Shown here: in pieces, positions 11,986 to 22,461 of the stretch
Layout of the letters: the number at the start of each line of letters is the position of its first letter
Numbering within the stretch: position 1 is the first letter of the stretch
Assembly: GCA_012861695.1 (NCBI GenBank)
Contig: JAAOOA010000167.1
Location: forward strand, 173,501 to 237,500
Length of the DNA: 64,000 bases
Direction of reading: 5' to 3'
Source: Trematomus loennbergii
Lineage: Eukaryota > Chordata > Actinopteri > Perciformes > Nototheniidae
Program-made: the position numbers and the translations under genes
The notes under the pieces: model-generated
What the model was told of the DNA's origin: nothing
The model's database searches: none
Seen by the model: only the letters and a program-made list of their open reading frames with translations

Positions 11986-12449
11986 ATGGGTAACTACTAT
12001 GGAAAACAATCTGTATATATCTATCAGAATGCAGTCAATACCTGTTTAATAAGTGTGTTGTTGATGACGATTGAAAACAGAATGAGTAGTGATCCCCGTG
12101 TAAACAGAACGGCTGAAGTTTGTAAACTAGAAGACATTTTGGATATCGTTCATTCTGGCAGTACTATTCCGGGTCATTGGGAAACGATTGTAAACGAAAC
12201 TTTAAAGTGGTACTGGAATCTTCATTTTCCGAAACATTCTGTAACATTACCGAAGAAATGAAACAAACACCAAAAGTGTATCATGTGCTCGCATTGTATG
12301 CTCTGTTTGTAGATGTAATGCATCTTTGTGTCAAAAACAGCATACACATGAATACTTTGGCCGAAGTGCAAAAACTCCATTATAATATTTCCCTTCATCT
12401 GGGGGATTCTGTGCTGGAGAAGATCATGGGGATGTTGCAATCAGTATAA
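11986..12449 (+). pseudogene. Remnant ORF pair, possible Bcl-2-like fold
   Basis: Two overlapping frames, 11,986-12,261 and 12,177-12,449, appear to be parts of one protein broken by a frame change near 12,180-12,260. The second contains VYHVLALYALFVDVMHLCV, which faintly resembles the BH1 helix of Bcl-2 family apoptosis regulators (NWGRVVALxxF type). Two AATAAA signals at about 12,480 and 12,507 follow the last stop, so this was probably a transcribed 3'-terminal gene. DNA viruses and virus-like elements often carry Bcl-2 homologues, which fits the neighbouring integrase remnant. The fold assignment is a guess from one helix. Confidence 0.3.
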
Positions 12450-12544
12450 ATGTATTACTGCTTCCTATGGGGTGAAAACAATAAATTGTAAATATGAAAT
12501 TCTGCAAATAAAAAAAGTGTTTTTTACATTTAAAAAACTGTTGT

Positions 12545-12821
12545 CTTCAAATCATAGTATAGTATTTCCTACATATCATTTTTTTAAAAGAGTCACAGTA
12601 TAGAATGTCTGAACATTTATTTTTAAAAGTACTAGTATAGTATGTTAAAAGTATCGTGAAAAAAGTCCAAGTATAGTATGTAGTTAAGAATTATATTATA
12701 TATTTGTCTGCAATGTCAGTATAGGATCTCTAAAAAAAAAAAATGAGAGAAAGTCATAGTATAGTTTGACAAAAAGATCTTGAAAAAGTCATGACATTGT
12801 GTGTTGAAATGGTTTTGAATA

Positions 12822-12857
<36 letters not shown>
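12545..12857 (+). repeat. 'agtatagt' tandem repeat and (CA)n microsatellite
   Basis: Irregular units with CATAGTATAGTA-type cores run to about 12,815, the same repeat that hosts the L1. A (CA)n tract of about 16 units follows at 12,825-12,857. From there to 13,115 no gene is seen. Confidence 0.7.
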
Positions 12858-13115
12858 GACATCGTGACCAACGGCACGAATATATCCGTCTCATAGACAC
12901 TTCCACTGAATTAATGTTGTTTGTGTGAATGACCTCTGTATAAGTACTTTAAGTGTGAACAAAATCTAAATGTACTTTTCTCTCTCTTGTTTTCATGTCA
13001 TCCATTAACATACGCCCAATATTGTTGTAAGATTTTTCTCTATATTAAAATATTCCAAGTGTAAAAACAAATAGTAATTTATTCCGTCTGATGAGTGTGA
13101 ACTTGTATTTTACAG

Positions 13116-13271
13116 ATCTGGGTACACATGTGTGATCCCAGTTATCCTGAAACTGACCTGGTGTGGAAGGATCTGAAGCCCTGCAGCTCTGGAGACATGC
13201 TGTGGTTCACCCTCTACAGCGACAAGGGTGTGATACATCATCGAATCTGTATAAAATCCACTGAAAGATAA
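13116..13271 (+). CDS. Lamin-tail-domain gene, terminal exon (copy a)
   Basis: After the acceptor TATTTTACAG the frame reads IWVHMCDPSYPETDLVWKD, then LKPCSSGDMLWFTLYSDKG and a stop at 13,269-13,271 (51 codons, intact). It matches the last strands of an Ig-fold lamin tail: lamins have W-A-A-G...(T)DLVWK...W..G..L...L.N..GE at this position. Paralogous exons lie at 50,706-50,587, 61,536-61,387 and 24,513-24,355. The upstream exons of this copy are not in the window, because mobile-element remnants occupy the region before it. It lies tail to tail with the Fc-receptor-like gene. Confidence 0.65.
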   Translation: MWVHMCDPSYPETDLVWKDLKPCSSGDMLWFTLYSDKGVIHHRICIKSTER

Positions 13272-14224
13272 TAACTAACCCCTTCTTTTCTGCTCATATT
13301 ATTTTCCTTTAGCTGATCTTACACTGCTTTTATTAAAAGTTGCAAATAAACTCCTGCTCATCATCTACATAGCAACAAATGTAGATTTGCGTCTTTTTAT
13401 GCTCTGTCCGTCGCCTCATGAAAAAGATGTGTAACGTCTGAGCAGATTTATCACCAACAGGAAAGAGTTATAAGAGAAGTTACCACATTCAAACAATACA
13501 CATCTTACATCAGGAACATGACAGTAGTGATGCTCAAACGAACATTTTACTTTTATTATTCTGGTATTTCAACCATTCAAAACACATTTTTTCTTAAAAT
13601 GTGGTCAACATATCTTTATTTTATATATTGTTATAAAATATACTTTTCTTCAGTCAAAACATTCTTATGAAAGGCGTAAATATGGAAATTAAAAAAATAA
13701 AAGGTTTTGAGTTTACTGATTTGAAATGTATATACGATCATTACAGATCTTATGAATCGTGTATTGTTGTCATTGTACGTTAAAACTATAATACAGCACT
13801 ATATTTTCTGCGATGAAGATATAATGAATTTTAAATTGTATTTAAATTGAAAAGTTCAGATGCTGATTTACAGTTTTGATATTTCTTTGGAAATACCAAC
13901 TTCCAAATATGTTTCTGTATATATGTCCCGTCAGTTAAATTAACTATATTTAAAAATACCATTTTGTATTTGTAAATTGATTGTGAGTTGTTGACCCTTT
14001 CAGCAACCCAATATAACCATAAACGTTTTGCTGTTTCTACAAAGTCTCTTCTACTTACATGTAAATAAAAACATGTTCTGTGGGTTGTGTCTGAGAAGCT
14101 GAAAGTATCTGTGGAGTCTAAAATAAAACTCAGAACAACAAACCCTCAGCTCACCTTTAAAAATAAATGCATGTGTCAGTCAGTACCTCTGTGGTTTTTA
14201 ATTTTGTCTTGAGTGTGAGAAAGT

Positions 14225-17095
14225 CTAACAGCTGCTGCTCGTACCATCATGTGACACAGAGAAGTTACACACCTCACACACAACCTGAGCAAAGAAGAGA
14301 TGCAAAAAACGGTGAAGAAAGAAGAGATGTCCTCGGCTCGTGGTGTTCGTTATCTTGATGACCAAACTCTCTCTGATCTTTTTACATGAGTTATTCTGTG
14401 TGACCCTGAGTTTCCCACAATGCAGCAGTCCCACCAGCAGCAGAAGCAGAGCCACCATCACTACGGTGAACACAGTCCTTAAGACAAGGAGGACGTGAAG
14501 GGAGTGATCCGAGGAGGGAACAGCTGAAAACACAACACAACGTGAATATATATAACCCAGAAACTCCAGATATATCCCCCAAAAGTTAGCTTTCATGCAA
14601 TATCTCACCTCTGACAGCCAGCCAGCTCTCTGGTGATTCTCCACCGTCAGAGATGCTGCACTTGTAGAGTCCTTCATCAGATTTAAACCTTGTGGATGTT
14701 CATGTTTCCTGTGGAGCTGCTTCTGATGAGCGGCCATCTTTATAGAAGTCAGCTGAGAGGATGGAGGAAGTGGTCGTCTTGTTCCTGCAGCTCAGAGTCA
14801 CAGATTCTCCCTCCATCACAGGAAGCACAGGACTCTCCAGGATCACAGAGCCACCTGAGAAAACAACAGTTTTTAAAGCCTTTCATAACATTTGAAGAAA
14901 GTGCATACGTTAATGGAAACAACGCTACAGTCAACGAATCATGAATGCAAAAATCTGCCATGAAATGTTTTCAATCATAAAAAGCCCATTACTGTTTGCC
15001 CCGTGTTTGTTCAACACTTCACTTTGTTAAGTGTCAAATAGCCTCACGTGGAGCACTGAACTCCTTCAGTATAACACACAAGCCTGGCAGGAAGTAGATC
15101 ACTCTGAAAGTTGGCGAGATAATCGAAACTCAGAACGTATAAATAAAATGATGTCTGTCATCACAGTGATTGCTCACTTTGTGTGCACTAGTTTTGACTT
15201 ATCTCTTCTTTTAGCTTTCTCTTAACGTCTTTTTCGTTTCATTCTCAGAGAAAATCTCATACATTTCTGATCTCACCTCTGACAGCCAGCCGCTCTCTGG
15301 TGATTCTCCACCGTCAGGGATGCTGCACTTGTAGAGTCCTTCATCAGATTTAGAAACTCTGCAGATGTTCATGTTCTCTGAAGGGCTGCTCCTGATGAGG
15401 CGGCCATCTTTATAAAAGTCAGCTGACAGGATGGAGGAAGTGGTCGTCTTGTTCCTGCAGCTCAGAGGCACAGATTCTCCCTCCATCACAGGAAGCACAG
15501 GACTCTCCAGGATCACAGAGCCAGCTGAACAACATCGGGATCAAACATTCAGTTTTGAGTTTTGTAGTAGGAGTTATTTACAATATCTTTTTTTTATTTA
15601 GACGAAGGCATTGTGAAGATACTGTGATGTAAAGTCAGGTTGCAATATGTTACAGAATGATTGAAAATATCAGAAATAAACTGAACACATAGATGAATAA
15701 ATCAGAAATTAAACAGTAATGTAAAGTAGTGTATCGTCTGCATAGAGGTTCATAATATGACACTTTTTTGGATATCGTTGCAGCGTTGAACGTTGAGTGT
15801 GTTATTTATATAATATTTGTCGACAAATATTAAAATGACATCAGAGACAGGAGAAAACCACAATTTGGTTTAGATTTGAAACAACTTGAAACATATCTGT
15901 TATAGTAGGCTATAGTAGGCTATACTTAATGACTACGCTCAGCTTTGGGCACGCTATTTGCTTTCATTGCATTTTATTGCTAAGTTGTTTTCCCATACAG
16001 GGAACTTGTCTTGTTGTTTAATATTTCATAAATACACACAGAAAGAGAGTGTTGCTGAGTTAATGTCAACATACCGGTGATAATGACGTTCACAGAGTTG
16101 CTTTTCTTCCCTCCAGCCTCACACCAGTAATCTCCACTGTCCTCTTTATAAGGAGATTCAATGGTGCATTTAGTCTCATTCAATGAGCCCCATTTTGAGC
16201 CATCACAAGTTTCCTTTCCTGTTTTGCTCCGCCGTAAAATGTTCACATCAGTCAAACCTCGAAGCCCACACATCTTAAAGCGAACGGCTCGTATTCAAAG
16301 ACCTGAAGTCTGGATGGTTCGATCCAAACATCTGCATCTGAAACTGATAAATACATTTGTTGTTGAGATGAATATATAGCACTTTAAATAAAGCTATGAT
16401 TTTTTATTGTGTTTCTGCTTTCTTTTTGGTAAACAATCTTCTTACCAACTTTCTGTTCACAGAGCTGCAGAAACCGTCATCCCTGCAGAGACAACAGAGA
16501 CAAACATCACACTGATACTTATATTAGATTTTATTACCTTGACTTTATTGTTTAAATATATCTTTGATAGATAATGCTTGTAAAACAACTCACCATTAAA
16601 ACAAAATGCACAAAAGAGAACAGTGCAAATGGCCATGCAGCAGCAATAAGTAATATCATCTATATGTGCTCTTCTTTATTATACATATATTTAAATATTT
16701 AATAATAAACATAAAATAAATACAAGTTATTTTATAAGAGATCTCACCTAGAAGATCCTCTGCATTAAAATAACGTCTTGTCATGAATTAAAACATTTGA
16801 AACATCTTGTATTTATTCATATGGAGGAAGATTTCTCTCAATATTATGTGTTTGGACCGATCAATAACCCGTGTGTAAAGGTTTCAAGACCTCCAAAAAT
16901 TCAAAAAAAGGACTTGTGAAATCACAAACTATTCATGAAAGATGTGTACAAAAATTATAAACCAAATAATATTGACACAAATCTAGCTCCATATGTTCCT
17001 TCAGCTAATATGATGTAGTATAATCTTTTATATGAAAAACAGCAGATAAGGACTCAGTACTCACACAGTGTGATGCAGAGCGCTGTGGCCTCCAT
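14225..17095 (-). pseudogene. Fc-receptor-like immunoglobulin-domain gene, frame-damaged
   Basis: Exons read on the minus strand: signal exon 17,095-17,065 (MEATALCITL, donor GTGAGT); short second signal exon 16,482-16,446; Ig domain D1 16,343-16,075 (DVWIEPSRLQVFEYEPFALR, then DSGDYWCEAGG); D2 15,524-15,277 ([29 protein letters not shown]); D3 14,854-14,609; and a last exon from 14,523 with transmembrane helix VFTVVMVALLLLLVGLLHC and a short tail ending at 14,225. All splice in phase 1, as in FcR genes. Such proteins bind immunoglobulin or signal at the surface of leukocytes; no ITIM or ITAM is visible. D1 and D2 each lack one base (269 and 248 nt against 270 and 249), and D3 has several indels. 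A frame mismatch also affects the second signal exon. The whole 14-15.5 kb part is duplicated inverted at 59.3 kb. Confidence 0.75.
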
Positions 17096-17384
17096 GGCGT
17101 CTGCTGCTGACTGAGTGAACCTCACACTGAAATGTAAAAAGAAGAAGAGGGTGGTCTCTTTCTGTGTGGCTCACTAATGAAACGCCTTGGAGCTCAGACG
17201 CGTGTCATGGAAGGAAATACGTGTCAGTGGTGGGGTTAATATTAGAGGCTGAGGCCAAAAACTCTCATGTGAGAAAGACAACTTTACGTCTTGATGTTTA
17301 AAACAGACAAACAAAAAGCATTATGACATGATGGAAAGATACATTTTAAATACACACAAACACTGACACAGAATTACACATTGT

Positions 17385-17600
17385 TAAGATGCTGTCTTTA
17401 AAATATGGAGTACCACAAGGCTCAATTATACCCACATCTTTATTGGCAAATTCCCCGAGAAACATAATTGGCAGTTTTGGTTTGGTTTTAAATCCTTCTT
17501 ATGCACGTGATACCCACTCAATATATGTGTTTATTCATAATAACAATAATATTAACAATATAATTAAAAGGCAGTTTGAAAAGGTGATTTTAACATAAAA
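17385..17600 (+). mobile_element. LINE reverse-transcriptase scrap
   Basis: The frame contains KYGVPQGSIIPTSLL and, some 20 residues on, LVLNPSYARDTHSIYVF. These match motif B (GVPQGSxLGPLLF) and a decayed motif C (YADDT) of L2/CR1/Rex-type LINEs. The catalytic DD has become RD, and the segment between motifs is shortened. It is a small dead fragment upstream of the Fc-receptor-like gene. Confidence 0.5.
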
Positions 17601-18490
17601 CATCTGGTCAATGACCTGGTCCTTTGTGTGATTTGGTCAGAATAAAGCAACATCTCCAATAGACCTGCATATTAAAGTAAAATCTTTCATTTTAATTTAA
17701 TTCACATCCTTAAATAATAATATTTAACAAACTGCCGCCTCTATTACTTTCATCTGTTATGCAGGTGATTGTAGAACTACATGAGAAAATAAATGCCCAG
17801 ATGTACTAATGCATGAGTCTTGTGATCAGCAGTCCCTTTGTTATTAACACAACCTTGATCAGCCCTTCACTTAACCACACGGTACATCAGGCTACCTTAA
17901 AGTACTCGGTGTCCAGATAAAAATAGTTTTACTGCATGTGCTTGCCGGGTGGTTTTCAGACGCTGGCTGCACGTGAGCTGAGGGGCCCGTCCTGTTTCTG
18001 TCTGTGGGTTCCTCGTGTGGTTTTTATTCTGAAAGTTAAAAAGAAGAAGCTGAAACTGTAATGAGGGGGCTTAAGCTACAAGACCAAGAACAGTGGCCCC
18101 CATGTTGGAGAAAAGTCTGCTAAAAGTTCACTATCTGTCGGTGGCTGCTAAGGGAATAACCCACATGCAAACAAGCTAGTTACATTTCAGTGTTTGATTA
18201 CAAAAGTTTAAAGACAGACACAGGCTGCAGGATACGTATACTCTGCAGGCTGATGGGGGGAAGTGGAAACAGGTGAGCAGGTGAACCAGGTCATGTGACT
18301 GCACTCTGAGAAGTGAGGAGTTCAACATGACTCTGAGAGTGTGGAGACATCTGGTGGACAGAGGGAGGAATACACTGCATCCATTTTTTATTCAGCTGAA
18401 AGCTGTGAGGCTTTACATCAAAATGTAGTTATTATACCTGAAAGCATGTTTCCAAAAAAAAGTAGGTTTATTGGTTAATATGTAATTCAC
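17601..18490. other. No gene seen
   Basis: Ordinary intergenic sequence. No convincing frame, element end or repeat was recognised here. Confidence 0.4.
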
Positions 18491-18734
18491 TAGCAGGAAC
18501 CACGCCACAACAGTGTGATGTTTGTACATTTATTGAAGTAACATGTGAATGATATGAAGGGGGTGAAGGGATGATCTGGAAGGACGAGCTATGGTCCGTG
18601 CAGTGGGAGACTCAGAGTGGGGGTTCCGTCTCCGGCATGATCTGCGTGGACTGATTACGGGCCCCCAGATGATACCTGGAATTGAATGTTAGTATACGCA
18701 GTATATAAATATGCACCGTTTAAATATAAATGGT

Positions 18735-19595
18735 GATGGGCAGAGGATGTTGGGATGAAGGGATGAGGATGAGGGATGAGGGATGGAGGGATGAGGGATG
18801 AGGGATGTAGGGATGAGGATGGAGGGATGAGGGATGAGGATGGAGGATGAGGATGAGGGATGAGGGATGAGGGATGGAGGGATGAGGGATGAGGGATGTA
18901 GGATGAGGCATGGAGGGATGAGGGATGAGGGATGTAGGGATGAGGGATGGAGGGATGAGGGATGTAGGGATGAGGGATGTAGGATGAGGGATGGAGGGAT
19001 GAGGGATGAGGGATGGAGGGATGAGGGATGGAGGGATGGAGGGATGAGGGATGAAGGATGAAGGGATGAGGGATGAGGGATGAAGGGATGTAGGGATGAG
19101 GGATGTAGGGATGAGGGATGGAGGGATGAGGGATGAAGGATGAGGGATGAGGGATGAAGGGATGAGGGATAGAGGGATGTAGGGATGAGGATGTCGGGAT
19201 GTTGAGGGGAGGGAGGGAAGAAGGGATGGATGGATGAAGGGATGTAGGGATGAGGGATGAAGGGGTGAGGGATGGAGGGATGAGGATGGAGGGATGAAGG
19301 GATGAGGGATGTAGGGATGAGGGATTAAGGGGTGAGGGATGGAGGGATGAGGGATGTAGGGATGAGGGATGAGGGATGAAGGGATGAGGGATGTAGGGAT
19401 GAGGGATGAAGGGATGAGGGATGAAGGGATGTAGGGATGAGGGATGAGGGATGGAGGGATGAGGGATGAAGGGATGGAGGGATGAGGATGTAGGGATGAG
19501 GGATGAGGGATGAAGGGATGAGGGATGTAGGGATGAGGGATGAAGGGATGAGGGATGGAGGGATGAGGGATGTAGGGAAGAAGGGATGGATGGAT
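18735..19595. repeat. GGGATGA-type minisatellite
   Basis: Mixed short units GGGATGA, GGGATGTA, GGATGGA and GGATGAA run for about 860 bp with strong purine strand bias. Both minus-strand frames are open, giving Pro/His/Ser/Leu repeats, but this is a by-product of the repeat. Short GGGATGAAGGGATGTATGTG phrases at about 20,850 and 21,040 in unit 2 look like the seed from which it expanded. Confidence 0.9.
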
Positions 19596-19765
19596 GTATT
19601 GCTCGGTATGAGACGGAAGGGGAACTGTATAGGTAGAAAGGGAGAGGGAGGGTGGGTTGAAAGGATGGAGACAAGCGGTGGCCGAAGTTTTGCCGGATAT
19701 AAATAGGGGTGGCCGTGGTTTGAGGTGGAGTTTTAGGCGTAGCCATCCTCCTGAACCTATCAAAC

Positions 19766-19905
19766 AAATCAAATCAGGTTTTATTTATATAGCACATTTA
19801 AAAGCGATTTTTGGTCGAGCCAAAGTGCTGTACATGTAATAAAACACAATTACTACAAACACAGTAAACGACAATAAATTACAACAGATATATCTTAAAA
19901 ACAAA
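19766..19905 (-). mobile_element. LINE/SINE 3' tail fragment
   Basis: AAATCAAATCAGGTTTTATT followed by TATATAGCACATTTAAAA and CCAAAGTGCTGTACATGTAA is the reverse complement of a common fish retroposon 3' end. A related tail in the opposite orientation lies at 29,590-29,665, and similar ones at 58,985-59,060. Confidence 0.65.
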
Positions 19906-20514
19906 ACCTATGTTAACATTTGAACCTCATTTCACTAGCAGGAACCACGCCACAACAGTGTGATGTTTGTACATTTATTGAAGTAACATGTGAATGATAT
20001 GAAGGGGGTGAAGGGATGATCTGGAAGGACGAGCTATGGTCTGTGCAGTGGGAGACTCAGAGTGGGGGTTCCGTCTCCGGCATGATCTGCGTGGACTGAT
20101 TACGGGCCCCCAAAAGAGTCGGATTAAAAGCAGCTGACTTAAGCGTGTGCATGTCAGACGTCGTTTAGATTGTTGCGGATGTAAGCGTGGTACGCTTGGG
20201 ATGACGAGCGGCCGAGGGCCTAGGTGGTTGGATAAGAGATGCCTGGTCTAGCTGCTGTGGACGCTGCGCCGATGCGGGAGAAAAAGGCTCTAATTCTGAG
20301 AGTGCCCCCAAAATGTGCGGGATGTTCTGAAAGTGTTTCTGGACCAGAAACGTGTGGCTTGAAGATAACGTGCCCGAACGAGTGACTACATCTTCACTTC
20401 TAATCCAACTAAACATTACCTTTGAGGAGTTAGAATGATGCACGCGCGGTTTGCCCAGAACCGGGCCTCCATTACGCTCTAAGGAAAAATACGTTTATGC
20501 CATAAATGTTAGGT

Positions 20515-20785
20515 TGGGTCTGCTCACTGCGAGGGTCAGAGAGAGAGAGACCGGAGCGTCTGCTCGCTGCGAGGGTCGGAGAGAGAGAGACCGGAGCGTC
20601 TGCTCACTGCGAGGGTCAGAGAGGGAGAGACCGGAGCGTCTGCTCGCTGCGAGGGTCAGAGAGGGAGAGACCGAGCGTCTGCTCACTGCGAGGGTCAGAG
20701 AGAGAGAGACCGGAGCATCTGCTCACTGCGAGGGTCAGAGAGGGAGAGACCGGAGCGTCTGCTCACTGCGAGGGTCAGAGAGAGC
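20515..20785. repeat. About 40-bp tandem repeat, 6-7 units
   Basis: Units share GCGTCTGCTCACTGCGAGGG and TCAGAGAGAGAGAGACCGGA, with small differences. They lie in the 3' part of unit 2, downstream of the SAP reading frame. Confidence 0.85.
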
Positions 20786-21118
20786 TGTGGCTAGGGTGTA
20801 GCTGGTTGCACAGGGAGGAAAAACATTGGGTGTTGGGGAAGGGATGGGGGGATGAAGGGATGTATGTGCACGGGAATGTTGTGACACAGAGGGAGGGCGA
20901 TAGACTGAGGAGGCTGGCTGGATGGGTGGTGCTGCTGTGGCTAGAGTGTAGCTGGTTGCACAGGGAGGAAAAACATTTGGGTGTTGGGGAAGGGATGGGG
21001 TAGGGATGGGGGGAGGGATGGGGGGAGGGGGAGGGGATGAAGGGATGTATGTGCAAGGGGATTTTGTGAAGCCTGTGAGCACAGGGATGAGAGAAAGGTT
21101 GACATGAGCTGTGACATG

Positions 21119-21913
21119 TCAGACACAGAGAGAGCAGGCACAGAGGGCAATACGACCTGGCCCCCGCCAGGGGTGCTGGTGGGTCGGGCTGTGTCCGTGG
21201 AGGAGGACGGAGGCCTGTGACGTCACGACCCGTGGTCGCGCGCGCGCGGTGGTTGACTCTGGAGCGGGAAGAGCTGTGTGTGTTGTTGTTCTTGCCGTTG
21301 TGCTGCTGTAGGCTTTGTAGAGGTTGAACAGTCTAGCCTTGTTGTCATTTCGGTGAAAGTGGATGCCGTTTTCCTTCAGGAAACGTTGAAGTTGAATGAC
21401 TGTCCACCTCCGTAGTTCGGGCTCCGTAGTTCGGGCTCCGTAGTTCGGGCTCCGTAGTTCGGGCTCCGTAGTTCGGGCTCCGTTTCGGAGCGCGGCTCCG
21501 TCCGAGAGGCGTGTCGAGTGCGCCGCTGCGAGTGGCCGGGGGCTGCGAGTGAGGCAGGCTGCCGGTGGTGGAGATTGGAGCTGGCTGTGCCTGTTGCGGC
21601 CCCGGCTGTTTGCCCTCGCTGGCGGAGTAGACGAAGCCTGGGACCTGTCTGGAGTTAGAGGTATCTCGTTGGTGGAGCTTGAGTGGGAGCGGTGGCGGCT
21701 GGTGTGTGGGACACTGATTGCCGAGCGCACGCGGCTCCGTTCGGATGCTTGGCTTAGATCCGTCTGCTGACCCGAGGATGGCGGGTAGCCGATGTCGAAG
21801 AGATCTTCATCTGACTCCGGCGAGTTGATCAGCAGTTCGGATCCATGGTGAGTAGAATTTCTCGTGGTAGCGTTTGCTTGTGTTGAACCGTGACGACGCG
21901 CAGCGTGAATCAT
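21119..21913 (-). CDS. Protein with C-terminal SAP-like DNA-binding motif
   Basis: A frame of 264 codons starts at ATG 21,913. Residues 1-150 are Ser/Thr/Arg-rich and probably disordered. Next comes a short repeat of GARTTEPELRS-type units (the DNA is a five-fold 17-bp repeat near 21,413-21,485). Then comes RRWTVIQLQRFLKENGIHFH followed by RNDNKARLFNLYKAY. A 'W(t/s)v.qLq.fL...Gi...r..nKa.Lf.L' pattern is that of SAP domains, two-helix DNA-binding motifs found in chromatin proteins and in the first ORFs of several mobile elements. The C-terminal 60 residues are unrecognised. It has its own TATA box upstream. It could be a host gene, but the tandem unit structure favours a selfish origin. Confidence 0.5.
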   Translation of the reverse strand: MIHAARRHGSTQANATTRNSTHHGSELLINSPESDEDLFDIGYPPSSGQQTDLSQASERSRVRSAISVPHTSRHRSHSSSTNEIPLTPDRSQASSTPPARANSRGRNRHSQLQSPPPAACLTRSPRPLAAAHSTRLSDGAALRNGARTTEPELRSPNYGARTTEPELRRWTVIQLQRFLKENGIHFHRNDNKARLFNLYKAYSSTTARTTTHTALPAPESTTARARPRVVTSQASVLLHGHSPTHQHPWRGPGRIALCACSLCV

Positions 21914-21959
21914 GGTCTGCCTGTCAGTCTTTGAAAGGATGGAGACAAGCGTGGCCGGA

Positions 21960-21990
21960 AGTTTTGCCGGATATAAATAGGGGTGGCCGT
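21960..21990 (-). promoter_or_regulatory. Probable TATA-box promoter of the SAP gene
   Basis: The block TTTTGCCGGATATAAATAGG gives TATTTATA on the minus strand, about 60 bp before ATG 21,913. The same block is conserved at about 19,688-19,712 in unit 1, so a promoter is kept in both units. Confidence 0.4.
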
Positions 21991-22056
21991 GGTTTGAGGC
22001 GGAGTTTTAGGCGTGGCCATGCTCCTGAACCTATGTTAACATTTTAACCTCATTAT

Positions 22057-22461
22057 TCAAAGGAAGGTTACATGATCAGCAACTCTGTCTCCTGAATAGT
22101 CAGTTTTACTAAAACACTGCAGATAATTAGATATCATAACAAAAATGATAAAAAAAATCTTATTTTATAATTTAATAATAGAACTAAAAACAATTTTATA
22201 AGCTTCAGTGATACAAAAACATAAACGTTTTTTTGGAGCCCGTCCAGCTAGCTTGCTAAGGACTGTGCTATGTTGGCCACCCTCTAATTAATTGGTGTGA
22301 AAATGGAGACAATTGGACAATGTGAAATACTTAGCTGTTTTGAGGACCCTGTAATGTTGGTACAGGGACACGGGCATATCTCGATGATTCCTTCCCACAG
22401 GGAGCTGATACTTGGACTGTGCTATGTTGGCCACACCGTGGTGCCCTTGAGTATTCCTACA
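22057..22461. other. Flank with no gene seen
   Basis: AT-rich sequence between unit 2 and the minisatellite. The phrase GTGCTATGTTGGCCAC occurs twice (about 22,265 and 22,418), a short direct repeat. No coding sequence is recognised. Confidence 0.4.

Larger units (their letters stand above)
18491..19931 (-). mobile_element. Tandem unit 1: minisatellite-filled copy of the SAP-gene unit
   Basis: It opens with a 170-bp block at 18,491-18,660 (ACTAGCAGGAACCACGCCAC to GACTGATTACGGGCCCCC) that recurs at 19,932-20,110. It closes with a block at 19,655-19,765 (TTTTGCCGGATATAAATAGG and onward) that recurs at 21,931-22,035. Unit 2 has the same end blocks around a protein-coding middle, while here the middle is a minisatellite. 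A LINE/SINE tail has inserted at 19,766-19,905, before the shared boundary phrase ATGTTAACATTTGAACCTC. Confidence 0.65.
19932..22056 (-). mobile_element. Tandem unit 2: SAP-protein-coding unit
   Basis: A 2.1-kb unit with the same 170-bp start block and the same 100-bp TATA-containing end block as unit 1. The phrase ATGTTAACATTT(G/T)AACCTCATT occurs just before it (19,909-19,931) and at its end (22,033-22,056). It is therefore either the unit boundary of a tandem duplication or a long target duplication. The transcript would run on the minus strand from the TATA block through the 264-codon frame. The unit carries no recognisable transposase, so its mobility is inferred. Confidence 0.55.

Noticed and set aside
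13116..13271. This exon as the end of a nuclear lamin gene
   Set aside because: No lamin rod (long coiled coil), no nuclear localisation signal and no CaaX end is present. The protein stops soon after the last LTD strand.
18655..19772. Two long overlapping minus-strand frames (350 and 370 codons) rich in His, Pro and Ser
   Set aside because: They are translations of the GGGATGA minisatellite; both frames are open only because of the repeat.
20451..21003. Frames with repeated LLAARV / SAHCEGQRGRD units
   Set aside because: Translations of the 40-bp tandem repeat in unit 2, antisense to the SAP gene.
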